Assembly: GCA_947040555.1 (NCBI GenBank)
Contig: CAMRBW010000013.1
Coordinates: 1 to 49,059, forward strand
DNA: 49,059 nt
Direction: 5' to 3'
Source of the DNA: an uncultured Oceanospirillales bacterium
Lineage (GTDB): Bacteria; Pseudomonadota; Gammaproteobacteria; Pseudomonadales; Endozoicomonadaceae
Part shown: in pieces, positions 1 through 9,932 of the stretch
Layout of the letters: every line of letters starts with the position of its first letter
How positions within the stretch are numbered: position 1 is the stretch's first letter
Made by a program: the position numbers and the translations under genes
The notes under the pieces: generated by a model
The model's input: only the letters and a program-made list of their open reading frames with translations
The model's database searches: none
Told to the model about the DNA's origin: nothing

Positions 1-478
1 GTCAGCCATCGCCCCTGTATAGTTATTTGGATCACAGTACGCGTTAAAGTCTTCCTGTATTATCCGGCAAGCCTTCTCGGCAAGGGCATAGTGAGCCTCA
101 GCACCAGGATGTACGGAGTCCGTAAAAAAGGGCACTTTTCCCACTCGTACACTGTCGCTCACCTCTCACATGCCAGCCATCGTAGATAAAAACGCGGCGT
201 ATCAGAGATATCGGGTAACAGCACCACTCCCACACGTCTTGCGCCCGAAGACAACACATTCCAGACATCTCTGCCCAACTCCTGAGCAACATCAGGCCTC
301 TGGTGAGATCATCGATAACCTGAAAGGATTCCATCTTATCGGCCGCACACAAGGTCCGGCTACCCGCCATCGCCCTATTATCGAGCAGGACTTTGTGAAC
401 AGGTACCGAAATCGCAAGAGCACTCACCCTCAGGTAACAACATAGTAGCGGCAGTTTCCGGACGTACTTTCCTGTACC
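1..478 (-). pseudogene. Decayed SGNH/GDSL-family lipase/esterase, runs off the left edge
   Basis: Pieces of one hydrolase family lie in different minus-strand frames. From 165 down to 1 an open frame without a start carries FFTDSVHPGAEAHYAL, which looks like the catalytic Asp-x-x-His block of SGNH hydrolases. Between about 290 and 180 a second frame reads SSGARRVGVVLLPDISDTP, the segment that precedes it in this family, and ends in a stop. A third frame around 370 holds NRAMAGSRT, resembling the conserved Gly block. The N-terminal GDS block and the GxND block were not found, and the usual spacing between the pieces is missing. I read this as a gene broken by frameshifts and deletions. It could instead be the decayed start of a gene whose better-kept end lies outside the window. 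Confidence 0.55.
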
Positions 479-551
479 CATAACATCAACCTCCGAAGAC
501 AATCCGAAAGGTTTAGACAAGATTCAGGGTTTTAACAAAAATCTGATACAA

Positions 552-576
552 ATCAGGCAGGTTAAACCTGCCTGAT
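552..576. terminator. Perfect inverted repeat, possible terminator
   Basis: Two 12-base arms (ATCAGGCAGGTT and its complement) are separated by one base. The repeat lies downstream of the small minus-strand gene at 620-781. Read on the minus strand it is followed by a T-rich stretch (TTGTATCAGATTTTTG), so it may end that transcript, although no clean U run abuts the stem. Confidence 0.4.
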
Positions 577-598
577 AAGGAATTTATTCGATAGGAAA

Positions 599-608
599 GG
601 GGGGGGGG
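599..608. repeat. Ten-base G homopolymer
   Basis: A run of ten G lies 11 bases downstream of the stop codon of the minus-strand gene at 620-781. It is not inside a recognised coding sequence. Runs this long are prone to slippage, but no gene here would be switched by it. Confidence 0.8.
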
Positions 609-619
609 TGTTTAGCGTA

Positions 620-781
620 TCAGCAAAGATTGCGTTCTTCCCGCTCAACAAACGCTCGCAGAAACTCATCAACCATTTCGAAAGTAATGGGGACTTCACG
701 GCCGTCTTCGGTAATCAGAGCGGCTCCATGCATCAGATCGAGCCCTTCAGCGATTCCGGATATCATAGTCATTGGATTCAT
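620..781 (-). CDS. PA1571-like small protein
   Basis: A 53-residue protein whose centre, GAALITEDGREVPITFEMV, matches the short pattern I associate with the PA1571 family of small gammaproteobacterial proteins. The function of that family is not known to me. The start at 781 is preferred over an upstream ATG at 814 because AAAGAGGA sits at normal spacing before it. No signal peptide or membrane segment is seen. It is monocistronic, upstream of a palindrome that may terminate it, and lies tail-side of mreB on the same strand but more than 200 bases away. The family call rests on one motif recognised by eye. Confidence 0.6.
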   Translation of the reverse strand: MNPMTMISGIAEGLDLMHGAALITEDGREVPITFEMVDEFLRAFVEREERNLC

Positions 782-1006
782 AGAGCGTTCCTCTTTTTGC
801 ATCCATGTACTCATATTTTTATATGTGGTCAGCCCCTGTCACTGGGCGAACTGAAGACGCCTTCAATGTAACAACTATCGGCAAACATAAGTAGGTGACT
901 TTCGTAGCAAAAAAGTAAATAACACCCTCCGTTATGTAAACGTAGGGTCGTCTATGTAAAGATCGCTCACATAACGAGCGTTATGACAATCCGGAGAAGA
1001 AGATGA

Positions 1007-1026
1007 GCCGGTGAAAAGACACCGGC
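1007..1026 (-). terminator. Probable terminator of mreB
   Basis: Seven-base arms GCCGGTG and CACCGGC flank a six-base loop just past the mreB stop codon. On the minus strand the stem is followed by TCATCTTCTTCTCC, a pyrimidine-rich but not pure U tail. A second weaker stem (CGCTC/GAGCG) lies at 964-980. Confidence 0.5.
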
Positions 1027-1032
1027 AGGCCA

Positions 1033-2448
<1,416 letters not shown>

Positions 2449-2736
2449 ATGGTGATAGACCCCACCACCATCGCAAGCATCGCCCACCTCGCCCGGCTGT
2501 CCCTCAGTGATGATGAGGTGCAACTCGCCAGCGGGAAGATCAGCGCCATTATGGGCCTGATTGATGAAATGCAGTCTGTCGATACCAACGGCGTAGAACC
2601 CCTTGCCCACCCTCTGGATGCTGTGCAACGCCTGCGTTCCGATGAAATCACCGAAATTAACCAGCGTGAAGAACTTCAGGCAAACGCCCCGGCCGTAGAA
2701 AAGGGCCTGTTTCTCGTACCTCGCGTAATTGAATAA
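2449..2736 (+). CDS. gatC: Asp/Glu-tRNA amidotransferase subunit C
   Basis: GatC is the small clamp subunit of the GatCAB complex, which converts misacylated Glu-tRNA(Gln) and/or Asp-tRNA(Asn) to the cognate amides. The 95-residue product has the family pattern: an N-terminal helix with [17 protein letters not shown], a middle [10 protein letters not shown], and a tail in which [14 protein letters not shown] precedes [20 protein letters not shown] lies 11 bases before the ATG. It opens a tight gatC-gatA-gatB operon, with only two bases between its stop and the first gatA start. The presence of gatCAB implies that at least one of glutaminyl- or asparaginyl-tRNA is made by transamidation. Confidence 0.96.
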   Translation: MVIDPTTIASIAHLARLSLSDDEVQLASGKISAIMGLIDEMQSVDTNGVEPLAHPLDAVQRLRSDEITEINQREELQANAPAVEKGLFLVPRVIE

Positions 2737-2738
2737 AC

Positions 2739-4229
2739 ATGATGCCTCATAAACATATGTCGAATAAGCCTCTACACCAGCAAAGCCTAACTGAACTCTC
2801 CCGCTCACTGCAGGACGGAGCAATCTCCAGCACGGAGCTGACTCAGCACTATCTCGACCGTATAAAACAGCTGAATGGCGAACTTAACTGCTTTATTACC
2901 GTCTGCGAAGAGCAATCTTTGCAGCAAGCCAACGCCGCAGACCGGGCTATTGCCGCAGGTAATATCAAACCACTGACCGGTATTCCCCTCGCCCATAAAG
3001 ATCTGTTCTGCACCGAAGGGGTAAAGACCAGCTGTGGCTCCAGGATGCTCGATAACTGGATCGCGCCGTATGAATCCACCATGACCGGCAACCTTAAGGC
3101 GGCCGGAACGGTCATGTTGGGCAAGCTAAACATGGACGAATTTGCCATGGGTGGTTCCAATGAAAACAGCTACTACGGCCCGGTACGCAACCCCTGGAAC
3201 CGGGAGGTGATTCCCGGTGGCTCTTCCGGCGGTTCAGCGGCGGCGATGGCAGCCGGTCTTGCGGCGGCGACGACCGGCTCAGATACCGGCGGCTCTATCC
3301 GTCAGCCTGCCAGCATGTGTGGTATCACCGGTTTGAAACCAACCTACGGTCGTATATCCCGCTGGGGTATGGTGGCCTTCGCTTCCAGTCTTGATCAGGC
3401 TGGTCCGATGACCCGTACGGTAGAAGACGCCGCCCTGATGTTGAATGTTATGGCCGGCTTCGATCCGAAAGATTCCACCAGCATGGATCGTGCCGTACCG
3501 GACTACAGCGCCACCCTCAACGAGCCACTAAAAGGTCTGCGTATCGGCCTGCCCAAAGAGTACTTTGCTGAAGGTCTGGATAGCCGTGTGGAACAAACTG
3601 TTCGCAACGCCATCGCCGAATACGAAAAAATGGGCGCGACGGTCAAAGAGATCAGTCTGCCACACACTCACCACTCCATAGCCGCCTATTATGTGATCGC
3701 TCCGGCAGAAGCCTCTACCAATCTCTCCCGCTTCGACGGCGTCCGTTTTGGCTACCGCTGTGAAGAGCCAAAAAACCTGGAAGATCTCTACCAGCGCAGC
3801 CGTGGCGAAAGCTTTGGCAGTGAAGTCAAAAACCGGATAATGATCGGCACTTATGCGCTGTCCGCCGGTTATTACGATGCCTACTACACCAAGGCTCAGA
3901 AAATTCGTCGTCTGATTCGTGATGACTTCCTCAGAGCCTTTGAAGAGGTAGACGTCATTATGGGACCAACGGCACCGACTCCCGCCTTCCCTATCGGCGC
4001 AAAAGCCAACGACCCGGTGGCGATGTATCTGGGTGATATCTTCACCATCTCGACCAACCTTGCCGGTCTGCCCGGCATGAGTATTCCTGCCGGTATGGTA
4101 GATGGTCTTCCGGTTGGTTTGCAGATTATCGCACCTCATTTTGAGGAAGCACGCTTGCTCAACGTTGGCCACCAGTTCCAGCAAACCACCGATTGGCATC
4201 TAAGAACCCCTGTGGATTTGAGAGGTTGA
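2739..4229 (+). CDS. gatA: Asp/Glu-tRNA amidotransferase subunit A (amidase)
   Basis: GatA hydrolyses glutamine and passes the ammonia to GatB. The protein is an amidase-signature enzyme of 496 residues. The Ser-cisSer-Lys triad is complete: Lys87 in LAHKDLF, cis-Ser162 in [10 protein letters not shown] and nucleophile Ser186 in [11 protein letters not shown], with the spacing (75 and 24) found in characterised GatA proteins. The start is uncertain. The first ATG at 2739 follows gatC by two bases, and another in-frame ATG at 2757 would give a protein closer to the usual length. Neither has a strong ribosome binding site, so translation is probably coupled to gatC. The next gene, gatB, begins four bases after the stop. 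Confidence 0.97.
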   Translation: MMPHKHMSNKPLHQQSLTELSRSLQDGAISSTELTQHYLDRIKQLNGELNCFITVCEEQSLQQANAADRAIAAGNIKPLTGIPLAHKDLFCTEGVKTSCGSRMLDNWIAPYESTMTGNLKAAGTVMLGKLNMDEFAMGGSNENSYYGPVRNPWNREVIPGGSSGGSAAAMAAGLAAATTGSDTGGSIRQPASMCGITGLKPTYGRISRWGMVAFASSLDQAGPMTRTVEDAALMLNVMAGFDPKDSTSMDRAVPDYSATLNEPLKGLRIGLPKEYFAEGLDSRVEQTVRNAIAEYEKMGATVKEISLPHTHHSIAAYYVIAPAEASTNLSRFDGVRFGYRCEEPKNLEDLYQRSRGESFGSEVKNRIMIGTYALSAGYYDAYYTKAQKIRRLIRDDFLRAFEEVDVIMGPTAPTPAFPIGAKANDPVAMYLGDIFTISTNLAGLPGMSIPAGMVDGLPVGLQIIAPHFEEARLLNVGHQFQQTTDWHLRTPVDLRG

Positions 4230-4233
4230 CACT

Positions 4234-5679
4234 ATGGAATGGGAAACTGTCATCGGGTTGGAAGTACACGTCCAGCTGGCAACAAAAACCAAAATTTTCT
4301 CCGCGGCCTCAACCGCCTTTGGTGCCGAGGCTAATACTCAGGCCTGTGCTATTGATCTCGGTCTGCCTGGCACGCTGCCAGTGGTGAACGAAGAGGCGAT
4401 CAATATGGCGATCAAGCTGGGTTTTGGCATCAATGCCGAAATCAACAAGATCAATGTATTCGAGCGCAAGAACTACTTCTATCCCGACCTTCCCAAGGGC
4501 TACCAGACCACCCAGTTGGCAAAGCCAATAGTCGGCGCTGGTCATATGGATATCGCCCTGGAAGACGGCACTGTTCATACGGTTCGCATTCACCATGCCC
4601 ATCTGGAAGAAGATGCAGGCAAAAGTCTCCATGAAGACTTCCATGGTATGACCGGTATTGACCTCAACCGTGCCGGCACACCGTTGATCGAAGTGGTAAC
4701 CGAACCCGATATGCGTAGTGCCAAACAAGCGGTGGCTTTTGCCCGCAAATTGCACGCTATTGTGACTACGCTGGGCATTTGCGATGGCGAGATGTCCCAG
4801 GGCTCCATGCGTTTTGATGTCAACGTCTCTGTTCGCCCTAAAGGTCAGACGACACTGGGCACACGTACCGAGACCAAAAACCTCAACTCGTTCCGGTTTA
4901 TGGAGCGAGCTATCAACAAGGAGGTTCAACGCCAGATTGAACAGATCGAAGATGGCTTTGAGATCGTACAGGAGACTCGCCTCTACAACGGCGATACCGA
5001 TGAAGCACGCTCCATGCGTACCAAGGAAGAGGCTAATGACTATCGCTACTTCCCCTGCCCGGATCTTCTGCCTGTCATTATAGAAGAGAGTCGTCTGGAA
5101 AAATTGCGGGCAGAGATGCCAGAGATGCCGGAGGTTCGCAAGGCACGCTTTATCAATGAGCTTGGACTGAGTGATTATGATGCCGAGATTCTCTCTGCCG
5201 AAGCGGCCACTGCCAACTACTTTGAAACAGTCGTTCAATCTGGTGGTGATGCCAAGCTCGCAGCCAACTGGGTGATGGGCGAACTGGCAAAAACCCTGAA
5301 TCAGAACGATCTGACCATTAAAAACTGCCCGGTTTCCGCACAAGTACTGGGTGGTTTGATCGCCCGCATCAAAGACAACACCCTCTCCGGCAAGATTGCC
5401 AAACAGGTCTTTGAAGCCCTGTGGCAAGGTGAAGGAGCAACGGCTGATGAGGTGATCGAGAAGAAAGGCCTGAAACAGGTCACCGATACCGGTGCCATTG
5501 AAGCGATTGTCGATGAGGTGCTCGCTGCCAATCCTGCTCAGGTTGAACAGTACCTGGCTGCGGATGAAGCCAAACGGGGCAAGATGGTCGGCTTCTTTGT
5601 TGGCCAGATAATGAAAGCCTCTAAAGGTAAGGCCAACCCTGGCATGGTCAATCAACTATTAAAGCAGAAGCTGGGTTGA
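4234..5679 (+). CDS. gatB: Asp/Glu-tRNA amidotransferase subunit B
   Basis: GatB activates the tRNA-bound Glu or Asp by phosphorylation and amidates it with ammonia channelled from GatA. The 481 residues match the family length. The N-terminus [15 protein letters not shown] and the block [11 protein letters not shown] are characteristic GatB signatures, followed by [14 protein letters not shown] and DFRYFP-like [12 protein letters not shown]. The C-terminal third is the tRNA-binding YqeY-type tail domain, including [14 protein letters not shown] at the end. It is the last gene of gatCAB, and AGAGG precedes the start. A large open frame on the opposite strand is a shadow of this gene. Confidence 0.97.
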   Translation: MEWETVIGLEVHVQLATKTKIFSAASTAFGAEANTQACAIDLGLPGTLPVVNEEAINMAIKLGFGINAEINKINVFERKNYFYPDLPKGYQTTQLAKPIVGAGHMDIALEDGTVHTVRIHHAHLEEDAGKSLHEDFHGMTGIDLNRAGTPLIEVVTEPDMRSAKQAVAFARKLHAIVTTLGICDGEMSQGSMRFDVNVSVRPKGQTTLGTRTETKNLNSFRFMERAINKEVQRQIEQIEDGFEIVQETRLYNGDTDEARSMRTKEEANDYRYFPCPDLLPVIIEESRLEKLRAEMPEMPEVRKARFINELGLSDYDAEILSAEAATANYFETVVQSGGDAKLAANWVMGELAKTLNQNDLTIKNCPVSAQVLGGLIARIKDNTLSGKIAKQVFEALWQGEGATADEVIEKKGLKQVTDTGAIEAIVDEVLAANPAQVEQYLAADEAKRGKMVGFFVGQIMKASKGKANPGMVNQLLKQKLG

Positions 5680-5705
5680 TAGCCCGTTTAATCAAGCGAT
5701 TGCAG

Positions 5706-5733
5706 AGCCATGGTTTTCGGACTGTGGCTTTTT
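5706..5733 (+). terminator. Probable terminator after gatB
   Basis: AGCCA and TGGCT arms enclose a long loop and are followed directly by a run of T about 27 bases past the gatB stop. The stem is short, so the call is moderate. The remaining 175 bases to the next gene show nothing recognisable. Confidence 0.45.
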
Positions 5734-5908
5734 AACCAAAATTTTTACCAAATCGGTATAACTCATCAGCAGCAAAAGGAAAAAACCTACCCCGCATATC
5801 TTCATAGGTCTGTCCTCTCAAATAACCATCCGACACAGAACAATGACAACCTCTATAAAATAGACAACAATCCTGCGTTTTTCTGCCTGCGAACATCTGA
5901 ATATCACC

Positions 5909-7033
5909 ATGGAATATCTTACTTGCCCTTTTGGCACCTTCCAGCTCTTTCGCCTGCCTCTGCGTAGCAGTGAAACCTTGAGAGCGTGGGATGCTGCTGA
6001 TGAGTATTTGCTTACTCACATAGCCGAACAGTACGGTGAAGAGTGTCCTCTAAATCCTCTGATCATTAATGACAGCTTCGGCGTTTTCCCGCTGGCGCTG
6101 GCAAGATATAACCCAGTGTCGTGGAGCAACTCATGGTTGAGTCACGCCTCTCTTGAGCACAATGCCACATTAAATAACGTTGATATCAGTGGTGTGCAGC
6201 AATTGCCGTCCACGGAAAGGCCGGTAAACACACCCTCTGTCGTATTCATGAAGTTGCCCCTCAACACCTGTCTTCTGGAAGAGCAGTTGCTGATACTTCG
6301 GGAAATCGTTGAGGAAGGAACGACTATTATCGCTGCCGACATGGCAAAAAATATCCACACGTCAACACTGGAACTGTTTGAGAAGTGTTTCGGCCCAACC
6401 AAAACCTCACTGGCAAAAAAGAAAGCGCGATTAATTTTCGCCACTGTTGACAAGTCACTGCCTGCGGTGAAATTCGACTATCCACGCACCATCGAATACA
6501 ACGGTATGAAACTGGTCAATCATGCGGGCGTATTTTCACGACAGAAACTGGATATCGGAACCCGCTTCTTTCTTGAGCATCTGCCTGATGCTCAACAAAA
6601 AGCAGAGATCATTGATCTTGGCTGCGGCAATGGTGCACTGGGTGTCCATATCGCCATGAGAAACAGTCAGGCTCAGCTGACCTTTGTTGATGAGTCGTTT
6701 ATGTCTATACAGTCAGCAAGAGATTCGTGGCAGGCAAACGGACTGAACGACAGAGGAAGGTTTGTTGCCAACGACTGCTTAACCGGACTGCCACAAAACT
6801 CAGCCGATATCATTGTCTGCAATCCACCGTTCCACCAGGGCAATACCGTTGGTGACCATATCGCCTGGCGTATGTTCCAGCAGTCTCACGCTGTTCTGAA
6901 GCAAGGTGGTGAGCTTCGCATCATCGGTAACCGCCATCTGGATTACCATGCCAAGCTCAAACGCCTGTTTGGCAACTGCACGACAGTTGCCAGTAATAGC
7001 AAGTTTGTTGTGCTATCTTCCCGAAAAAAGTAG
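5909..7033 (+). CDS. rlmG: 23S rRNA (guanine-1835-N2)-methyltransferase RlmG
   Basis: RlmG uses S-adenosylmethionine to methylate N2 of G1835 in 23S rRNA. The 374-residue protein is close to the E. coli enzyme in length and pattern. An N-terminal catalytically silent methyltransferase-like domain begins with LRAWDAADEYLL and includes HTSTLELFEKCFGPT. The C-terminal catalytic domain has FSRQKLDIGTRFFLEHLP, the SAM motif IDLGCGNGALG, the active-site NPPFHQG and the ending NRHLDYHAKLKRLFGNCTT. These distinguish it from RsmC. The gene stands alone, converging on the small minus-strand gene that ends 17 bases beyond its stop. No strong ribosome binding site is visible before the ATG. Confidence 0.94.
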   Translation: MEYLTCPFGTFQLFRLPLRSSETLRAWDAADEYLLTHIAEQYGEECPLNPLIINDSFGVFPLALARYNPVSWSNSWLSHASLEHNATLNNVDISGVQQLPSTERPVNTPSVVFMKLPLNTCLLEEQLLILREIVEEGTTIIAADMAKNIHTSTLELFEKCFGPTKTSLAKKKARLIFATVDKSLPAVKFDYPRTIEYNGMKLVNHAGVFSRQKLDIGTRFFLEHLPDAQQKAEIIDLGCGNGALGVHIAMRNSQAQLTFVDESFMSIQSARDSWQANGLNDRGRFVANDCLTGLPQNSADIIVCNPPFHQGNTVGDHIAWRMFQQSHAVLKQGGELRIIGNRHLDYHAKLKRLFGNCTTVASNSKFVVLSSRKK

Positions 7034-7050
7034 CTCGCAAGAAATAGTTA

Positions 7051-7437
7051 TCAAACAGTCTCTGGATTGGTGTTCAGCCACGGGCAGGCCGATTCATCAC
7101 CACAGTAGAGAAATGAAAAGATCACAGGCTCGGAGATATCTTCCGGATGGTAGAACTCCCAGCCTTTTTCACACAAAAGATCTATTTCCCTGCGCAAAGT
7201 TGCAAATGCCAACCCCAGAGCCTGTAGAGAGTCAACACCATAGGCATAAAAAGGCTCCACCAGTCCGTCGATCTCTACCCTGCAACGCATATCACCATTG
7301 TCAGCACAAGGATCCGTTTCAGGTAAACAGACACAAATGGTAATCTCGCGTTCAGCACCATCAGACCCACGAGCCAAAAGGGTTGCTTTTGCTGCCACAT
7401 TTTTTTCAGCTTTCAGACAGCCGGATTGATCTTCCAT
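7051..7437 (-). CDS. Uncharacterised protein, possibly DUF6968-like
   Basis: A 128-residue soluble protein with no signal peptide or membrane span. The centre, YAYGVDSLQALGLAFATLR, resembles a pattern I associate with the DUF6968 family of unknown function; I am not certain of this. The rest alternates beta-like stretches (REITICVCLPETD) with a C-terminal acidic and aromatic tail. GGGAAACAAACA precedes the ATG. The gene converges with rlmG, leaving 17 bases between stop codons, and the long spacer behind it carries repeats. Codon use is like that of the neighbours, so it is probably a real gene, but no role can be assigned. Confidence 0.7.
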   Translation of the reverse strand: MEDQSGCLKAEKNVAAKATLLARGSDGAEREITICVCLPETDPCADNGDMRCRVEIDGLVEPFYAYGVDSLQALGLAFATLRREIDLLCEKGWEFYHPEDISEPVIFSFLYCGDESACPWLNTNPETV

Positions 7438-7470
7438 TGTTTGTTTCCCACGTATCCTTCCCCACTACAA

Positions 7471-7508
7471 GCCAGTTGGTTAGCCGTAAGCCAGTTAGTT
7501 AGCCGTTA
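7471..7508. repeat. Tandem duplication of a 19-base unit
   Basis: Two adjacent 19-base units both read GCCAGTTRGTTAGCCGT at the start and differ at two or three positions. They lie 34 bases upstream of the start of the minus-strand gene at 7437, so they could overlap its promoter. Confidence 0.7.
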
Positions 7509-7527
7509 TAGCAATTTTCAGGATGAA

Positions 7528-7656
7528 GGTCATTCGTAACTGCTCATTTTTTACTGGCAAATCTGCGTTTTCAGAATCATCTCTCCCGGAAACACTGGGC
7601 TCCTGAGGAGTCTGTTCCTCATCTGCCAGAGAAATATGAGCAGTTACGGTCATTCC
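7528..7656. repeat. Composite repeat: 12-base inverted arms, each flanked by GGTCATTC
   Basis: GTAACTGCTCAT at 7536-7547 is exactly complementary to ATGAGCAGTTAC at 7636-7647, about 88 bases apart. GGTCATTC stands before the first arm and directly after the second in the same orientation. The enclosed sequence has no long open frame. Confidence 0.7.
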
Positions 7657-7782
7657 TGTATTGTTGCCTGTTTTTAAACGGCTTAAGTCGTCTGCATCGC
7701 ACCCAAAGACTCAATTAACCAACCTGCGTATCAGGATACATAAGATATCTTTCAGAACCCTGTGCACTTTTATCGTATCCAC

Positions 7783-7808
7783 AAAAAAGCAGGTTAAAAC
7801 CTGCTTTT
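7783..7808 (-). terminator. Rho-independent terminator of the SDR gene
   Basis: Complementary arms AAAAGCAGGTT and AACCTGCTTTT enclose a two-base loop, so the real loop is probably four bases with a shorter stem. Read on the minus strand the stem is followed by a run of T. It lies 27 bases past the stop of the gene at 7835. Confidence 0.85.
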
Positions 7809-7834
7809 CGGTGAGATTCGGTGTCTAACTCAGA

Positions 7835-8557
7835 TCAGGGCTGCTGACGGGTTGCAGCAATGACCAGCTCGCGGATGCAGACGTTCTGGGGCATATTATA
7901 AACAAAAGAGACACTGTCGGCGATATCTTTGGCAGAGAGCGCTCCGCCAATAGACTCCTTCCATTGCTCATAATTAGTAATAATGTCCGAAGATGTGGTG
8001 TGACCAAGAAGCTCTGTTTCAACAGCACCTGGGGCGATGGTTACTACACGCACATTGTCGTTGGAAACTTCTTCGCGCAAAGTCTCACTCAGACCATGCA
8101 CACCGAACTTGGTGCCACAGTAGGCCATATGAGCAGGGAAGCCCTTGATACCGGCAACGGAGCTGACATTAAAGATCGTGCCACTCTTGCGCTCACGCAT
8201 ACCACTGATCACCGCATGAATACCATAAAGCATTCCCTTGAGGTTTACATCGATCATGTTGTCCCACTCTTGCGGGTCCTGTTCATGAGCCATGCCCAAC
8301 TGCATCAGACCAGCGTTGTTTACCAGACAGTCAACCGGACCGTAGACCTCTACAGCTTCAGCAATAGCGGCTTCAACCTGATCACGTTTGGTGATATCAA
8401 CCATACGACACATGGCATTTTGCAGATCAAGTGCTTCCAGACGATCCAGACGGCGTGCCAGCAACAGTAGAGGGTGACCCGCTTCACTGAACTGACGGGC
8501 GATAGCTTCACCAATCCCGGAACTGGCACCGGTGATAACAACCAGAGGCTTGGACAT
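7835..8557 (-). CDS. Short-chain dehydrogenase/reductase (SDR) family oxidoreductase
   Basis: A 240-residue classical SDR. The N-terminal Rossmann motif is TGASSGIG at about residues 8-15, followed by the NNAG motif. The catalytic Ser lies in FNVSSVAG and the Tyr-x-x-x-Lys pair in MAYCGTKFG. The basic ARRLDRLE after the second strand suggests NADPH preference. The substrate cannot be told from sequence. The start at 8557 is preferred over a longer frame to 8626 because ACAGGAGAGA precedes it. It is transcribed divergently from a LysR-type regulator 148 bases away, which often controls such a neighbour. A clear terminator follows it. Confidence 0.9.
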   Translation of the reverse strand: MSKPLVVITGASSGIGEAIARQFSEAGHPLLLLARRLDRLEALDLQNAMCRMVDITKRDQVEAAIAEAVEVYGPVDCLVNNAGLMQLGMAHEQDPQEWDNMIDVNLKGMLYGIHAVISGMRERKSGTIFNVSSVAGIKGFPAHMAYCGTKFGVHGLSETLREEVSNDNVRVVTIAPGAVETELLGHTTSSDIITNYEQWKESIGGALSAKDIADSVSFVYNMPQNVCIRELVIAATRQQP

Positions 8558-8705
8558 TTCTATCTCTCCTGTAAAATTTGGCAGAACTCTTATGCAGGCA
8601 GAGTCTATATGAATTCCAGCCAGCATAGAAATACCGTTTAAATATTGCCTTCATAAGCTCAGGTTATAACCTGCAGCTATTATCTATTTTTCAGGATATG
8701 AGAAT

Positions 8706-9548
8706 TTGGATCTAAAATTGTTGCGGCAGTTTGTTGCCGTCTACGAGGAAAAAAGCATGACTCGTGCGGCTGTGCGCTGTCATATTTCCCAACCGGCACT
8801 ATCGAATAACATACGACAATTGGAAGAAGATCTCGGTCATATACTTTTTGAACGAACACACCATGGGACTCATCCAACACGTGCCGCAGAACTGCTCTAC
8901 CCGGTTTCACTACGTAGTCTTAATGATTTTGACCAGATTAGTGAGCTATTCTCCAAACCCGGAATCAGTAGCCCTCTCACTCTGGGCGTTATGCCGGAAT
9001 TGCCACAACGTCGTGTGGCCAGATTTTACCAGATCATCCATCAGCTATTACCAGACACAGCTCTGACTCTGGTTCACCATGACCAAACTTGCGATGCCCG
9101 AATTATTATCGATGTAATGAAAGACGGTGACGAGTTGTTTTATCCTCTGTGGGAGGAAACTTACACGTTCACAGCGCACCGGGATCACCCTCTTGCTCGT
9201 CTTGACACTGTCCGTACCCAGGATCTTGATGGTCAGACATTTATTATCTGTCCGCCCTGTGAATCCCACCATAGAACCTTGGGATTACTCGGCCATATGG
9301 GGTTAAAACCGGCTCTGACCCTTAGCGCTGCCAGTAAGGATATGGTAAGACAACTACTGCTGGCCAATGCTGGAGTCTCGTTCCTGCCTGGCTTCATGAG
9401 CAGCGAATGGGAAGAGCTGGTTACCCGGCCATTCGATGGACCGGTACTGTCCCGTACTGTTGGTTTGAGTTGGAGCAGTAATCGTCTGCCCTCTCCAGAG
9501 CTACAACAGCTGCTGCACCGGCTGACCGATGCTGATTCCTGTTATTGA
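8706..9548 (+). CDS. LysR-family transcriptional regulator
   Basis: A 280-residue regulator. The N-terminal winged helix-turn-helix is typical: MDLKLLRQFVAVYEEKSMTR, then AAVRCHISQPALSNNIRQLE as the recognition region and LFERTHHGTHPTRAAE as the wing. The rest is a periplasmic-binding-like effector domain (LTLGVMPELPQRRVARF and later VSFLPGFM). The start is a TTG at 8706 preceded by CAGGATATGAGAA; no in-frame ATG lies near, and residue 1 aligns with the usual family start. By arrangement it probably regulates the divergent SDR gene and itself through the shared 148-base spacer. The inducer is unknown. Confidence 0.92.
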   Translation: MDLKLLRQFVAVYEEKSMTRAAVRCHISQPALSNNIRQLEEDLGHILFERTHHGTHPTRAAELLYPVSLRSLNDFDQISELFSKPGISSPLTLGVMPELPQRRVARFYQIIHQLLPDTALTLVHHDQTCDARIIIDVMKDGDELFYPLWEETYTFTAHRDHPLARLDTVRTQDLDGQTFIICPPCESHHRTLGLLGHMGLKPALTLSAASKDMVRQLLLANAGVSFLPGFMSSEWEELVTRPFDGPVLSRTVGLSWSSNRLPSPELQQLLHRLTDADSCY

Positions 9549-9579
9549 TTTTGAACCCGCAAATGACAAGGAGATTTTT

Positions 9580-9882
9580 ATGTTTCGTTCCCTGTTTTTT
9601 TCTCTGCTGTTACTGTTACCAGCCCTGGCAAATGCCGAGCGCCCCAACTGCAAAGATATCTACACATCCTGTACAACGGAGTGTCAAACAACCTATACCG
9701 ACAATGAGCAGGCGCTGAAAAACTGCACCGCCAAGTGTCTCGGCAACAGAATATCCTGCGCATTCTCTAACAGTGCAGAGAGCGCGAAGACCACGTTAAA
9801 AGGCCTTTCCGAAGAGACGGCAAAGACGGAGAGCGAATGGAAACAAACTCTGAACGCCTTTTGGCAGGGACTGACTGAGTAA
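9580..9882 (+). CDS. Small secreted cysteine-rich protein
   Basis: The 100-residue product starts with a clear signal peptide, MFRSLFFSLLLLLPALANA, cleaved after ANA. The mature part has six cysteines (residues 24, 31, 35, 49, 53 and 60) in a CxxxxxxC-xxx-C then CxxxC-xxxxxxC arrangement, which would allow three disulfides in the periplasm. The remainder is polar and probably helical. The start at 9580 is chosen because AAGGAG stands seven bases before it; an upstream in-frame ATG would disrupt the signal peptide. It lies 31 bases after the LysR gene on the same strand and may be cotranscribed. No family was recognised. Confidence 0.75.
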   Translation: MFRSLFFSLLLLLPALANAERPNCKDIYTSCTTECQTTYTDNEQALKNCTAKCLGNRISCAFSNSAESAKTTLKGLSEETAKTESEWKQTLNAFWQGLTE

Positions 9883-9903
9883 CAGCAATCCCCTTCCCGG
9901 TTT

Positions 9904-9932
9904 CACCCGCTCCGTTATTTGCCGGTGCGGGT
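9904..9932. repeat. Hairpin at the folD stop, possible convergent terminator
   Basis: CACCCGC and GCGGGTG arms are 15 bases apart and span the folD stop codon, between the convergent Cys-rich gene and folD. There is no T run on either side, so function as a terminator is uncertain. Confidence 0.35.

Larger units (their letters stand above)
7438..7834. other. 397-base spacer rich in repeats
   Basis: No gene was recognised here. The stretch holds a 19-base tandem duplication (7471-7508), a long composite inverted/direct repeat (7528-7656) and the terminator of the minus-strand SDR gene (7783-7808). The promoter of the minus-strand gene ending at 7051 must lie at its left edge. Confidence 0.7.

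Noticed and set aside
4309..5655. 448-codon open frame on the minus strand
   Set aside because: It lies fully antisense to gatB, and its product has no family features; gatB itself is unmistakable.
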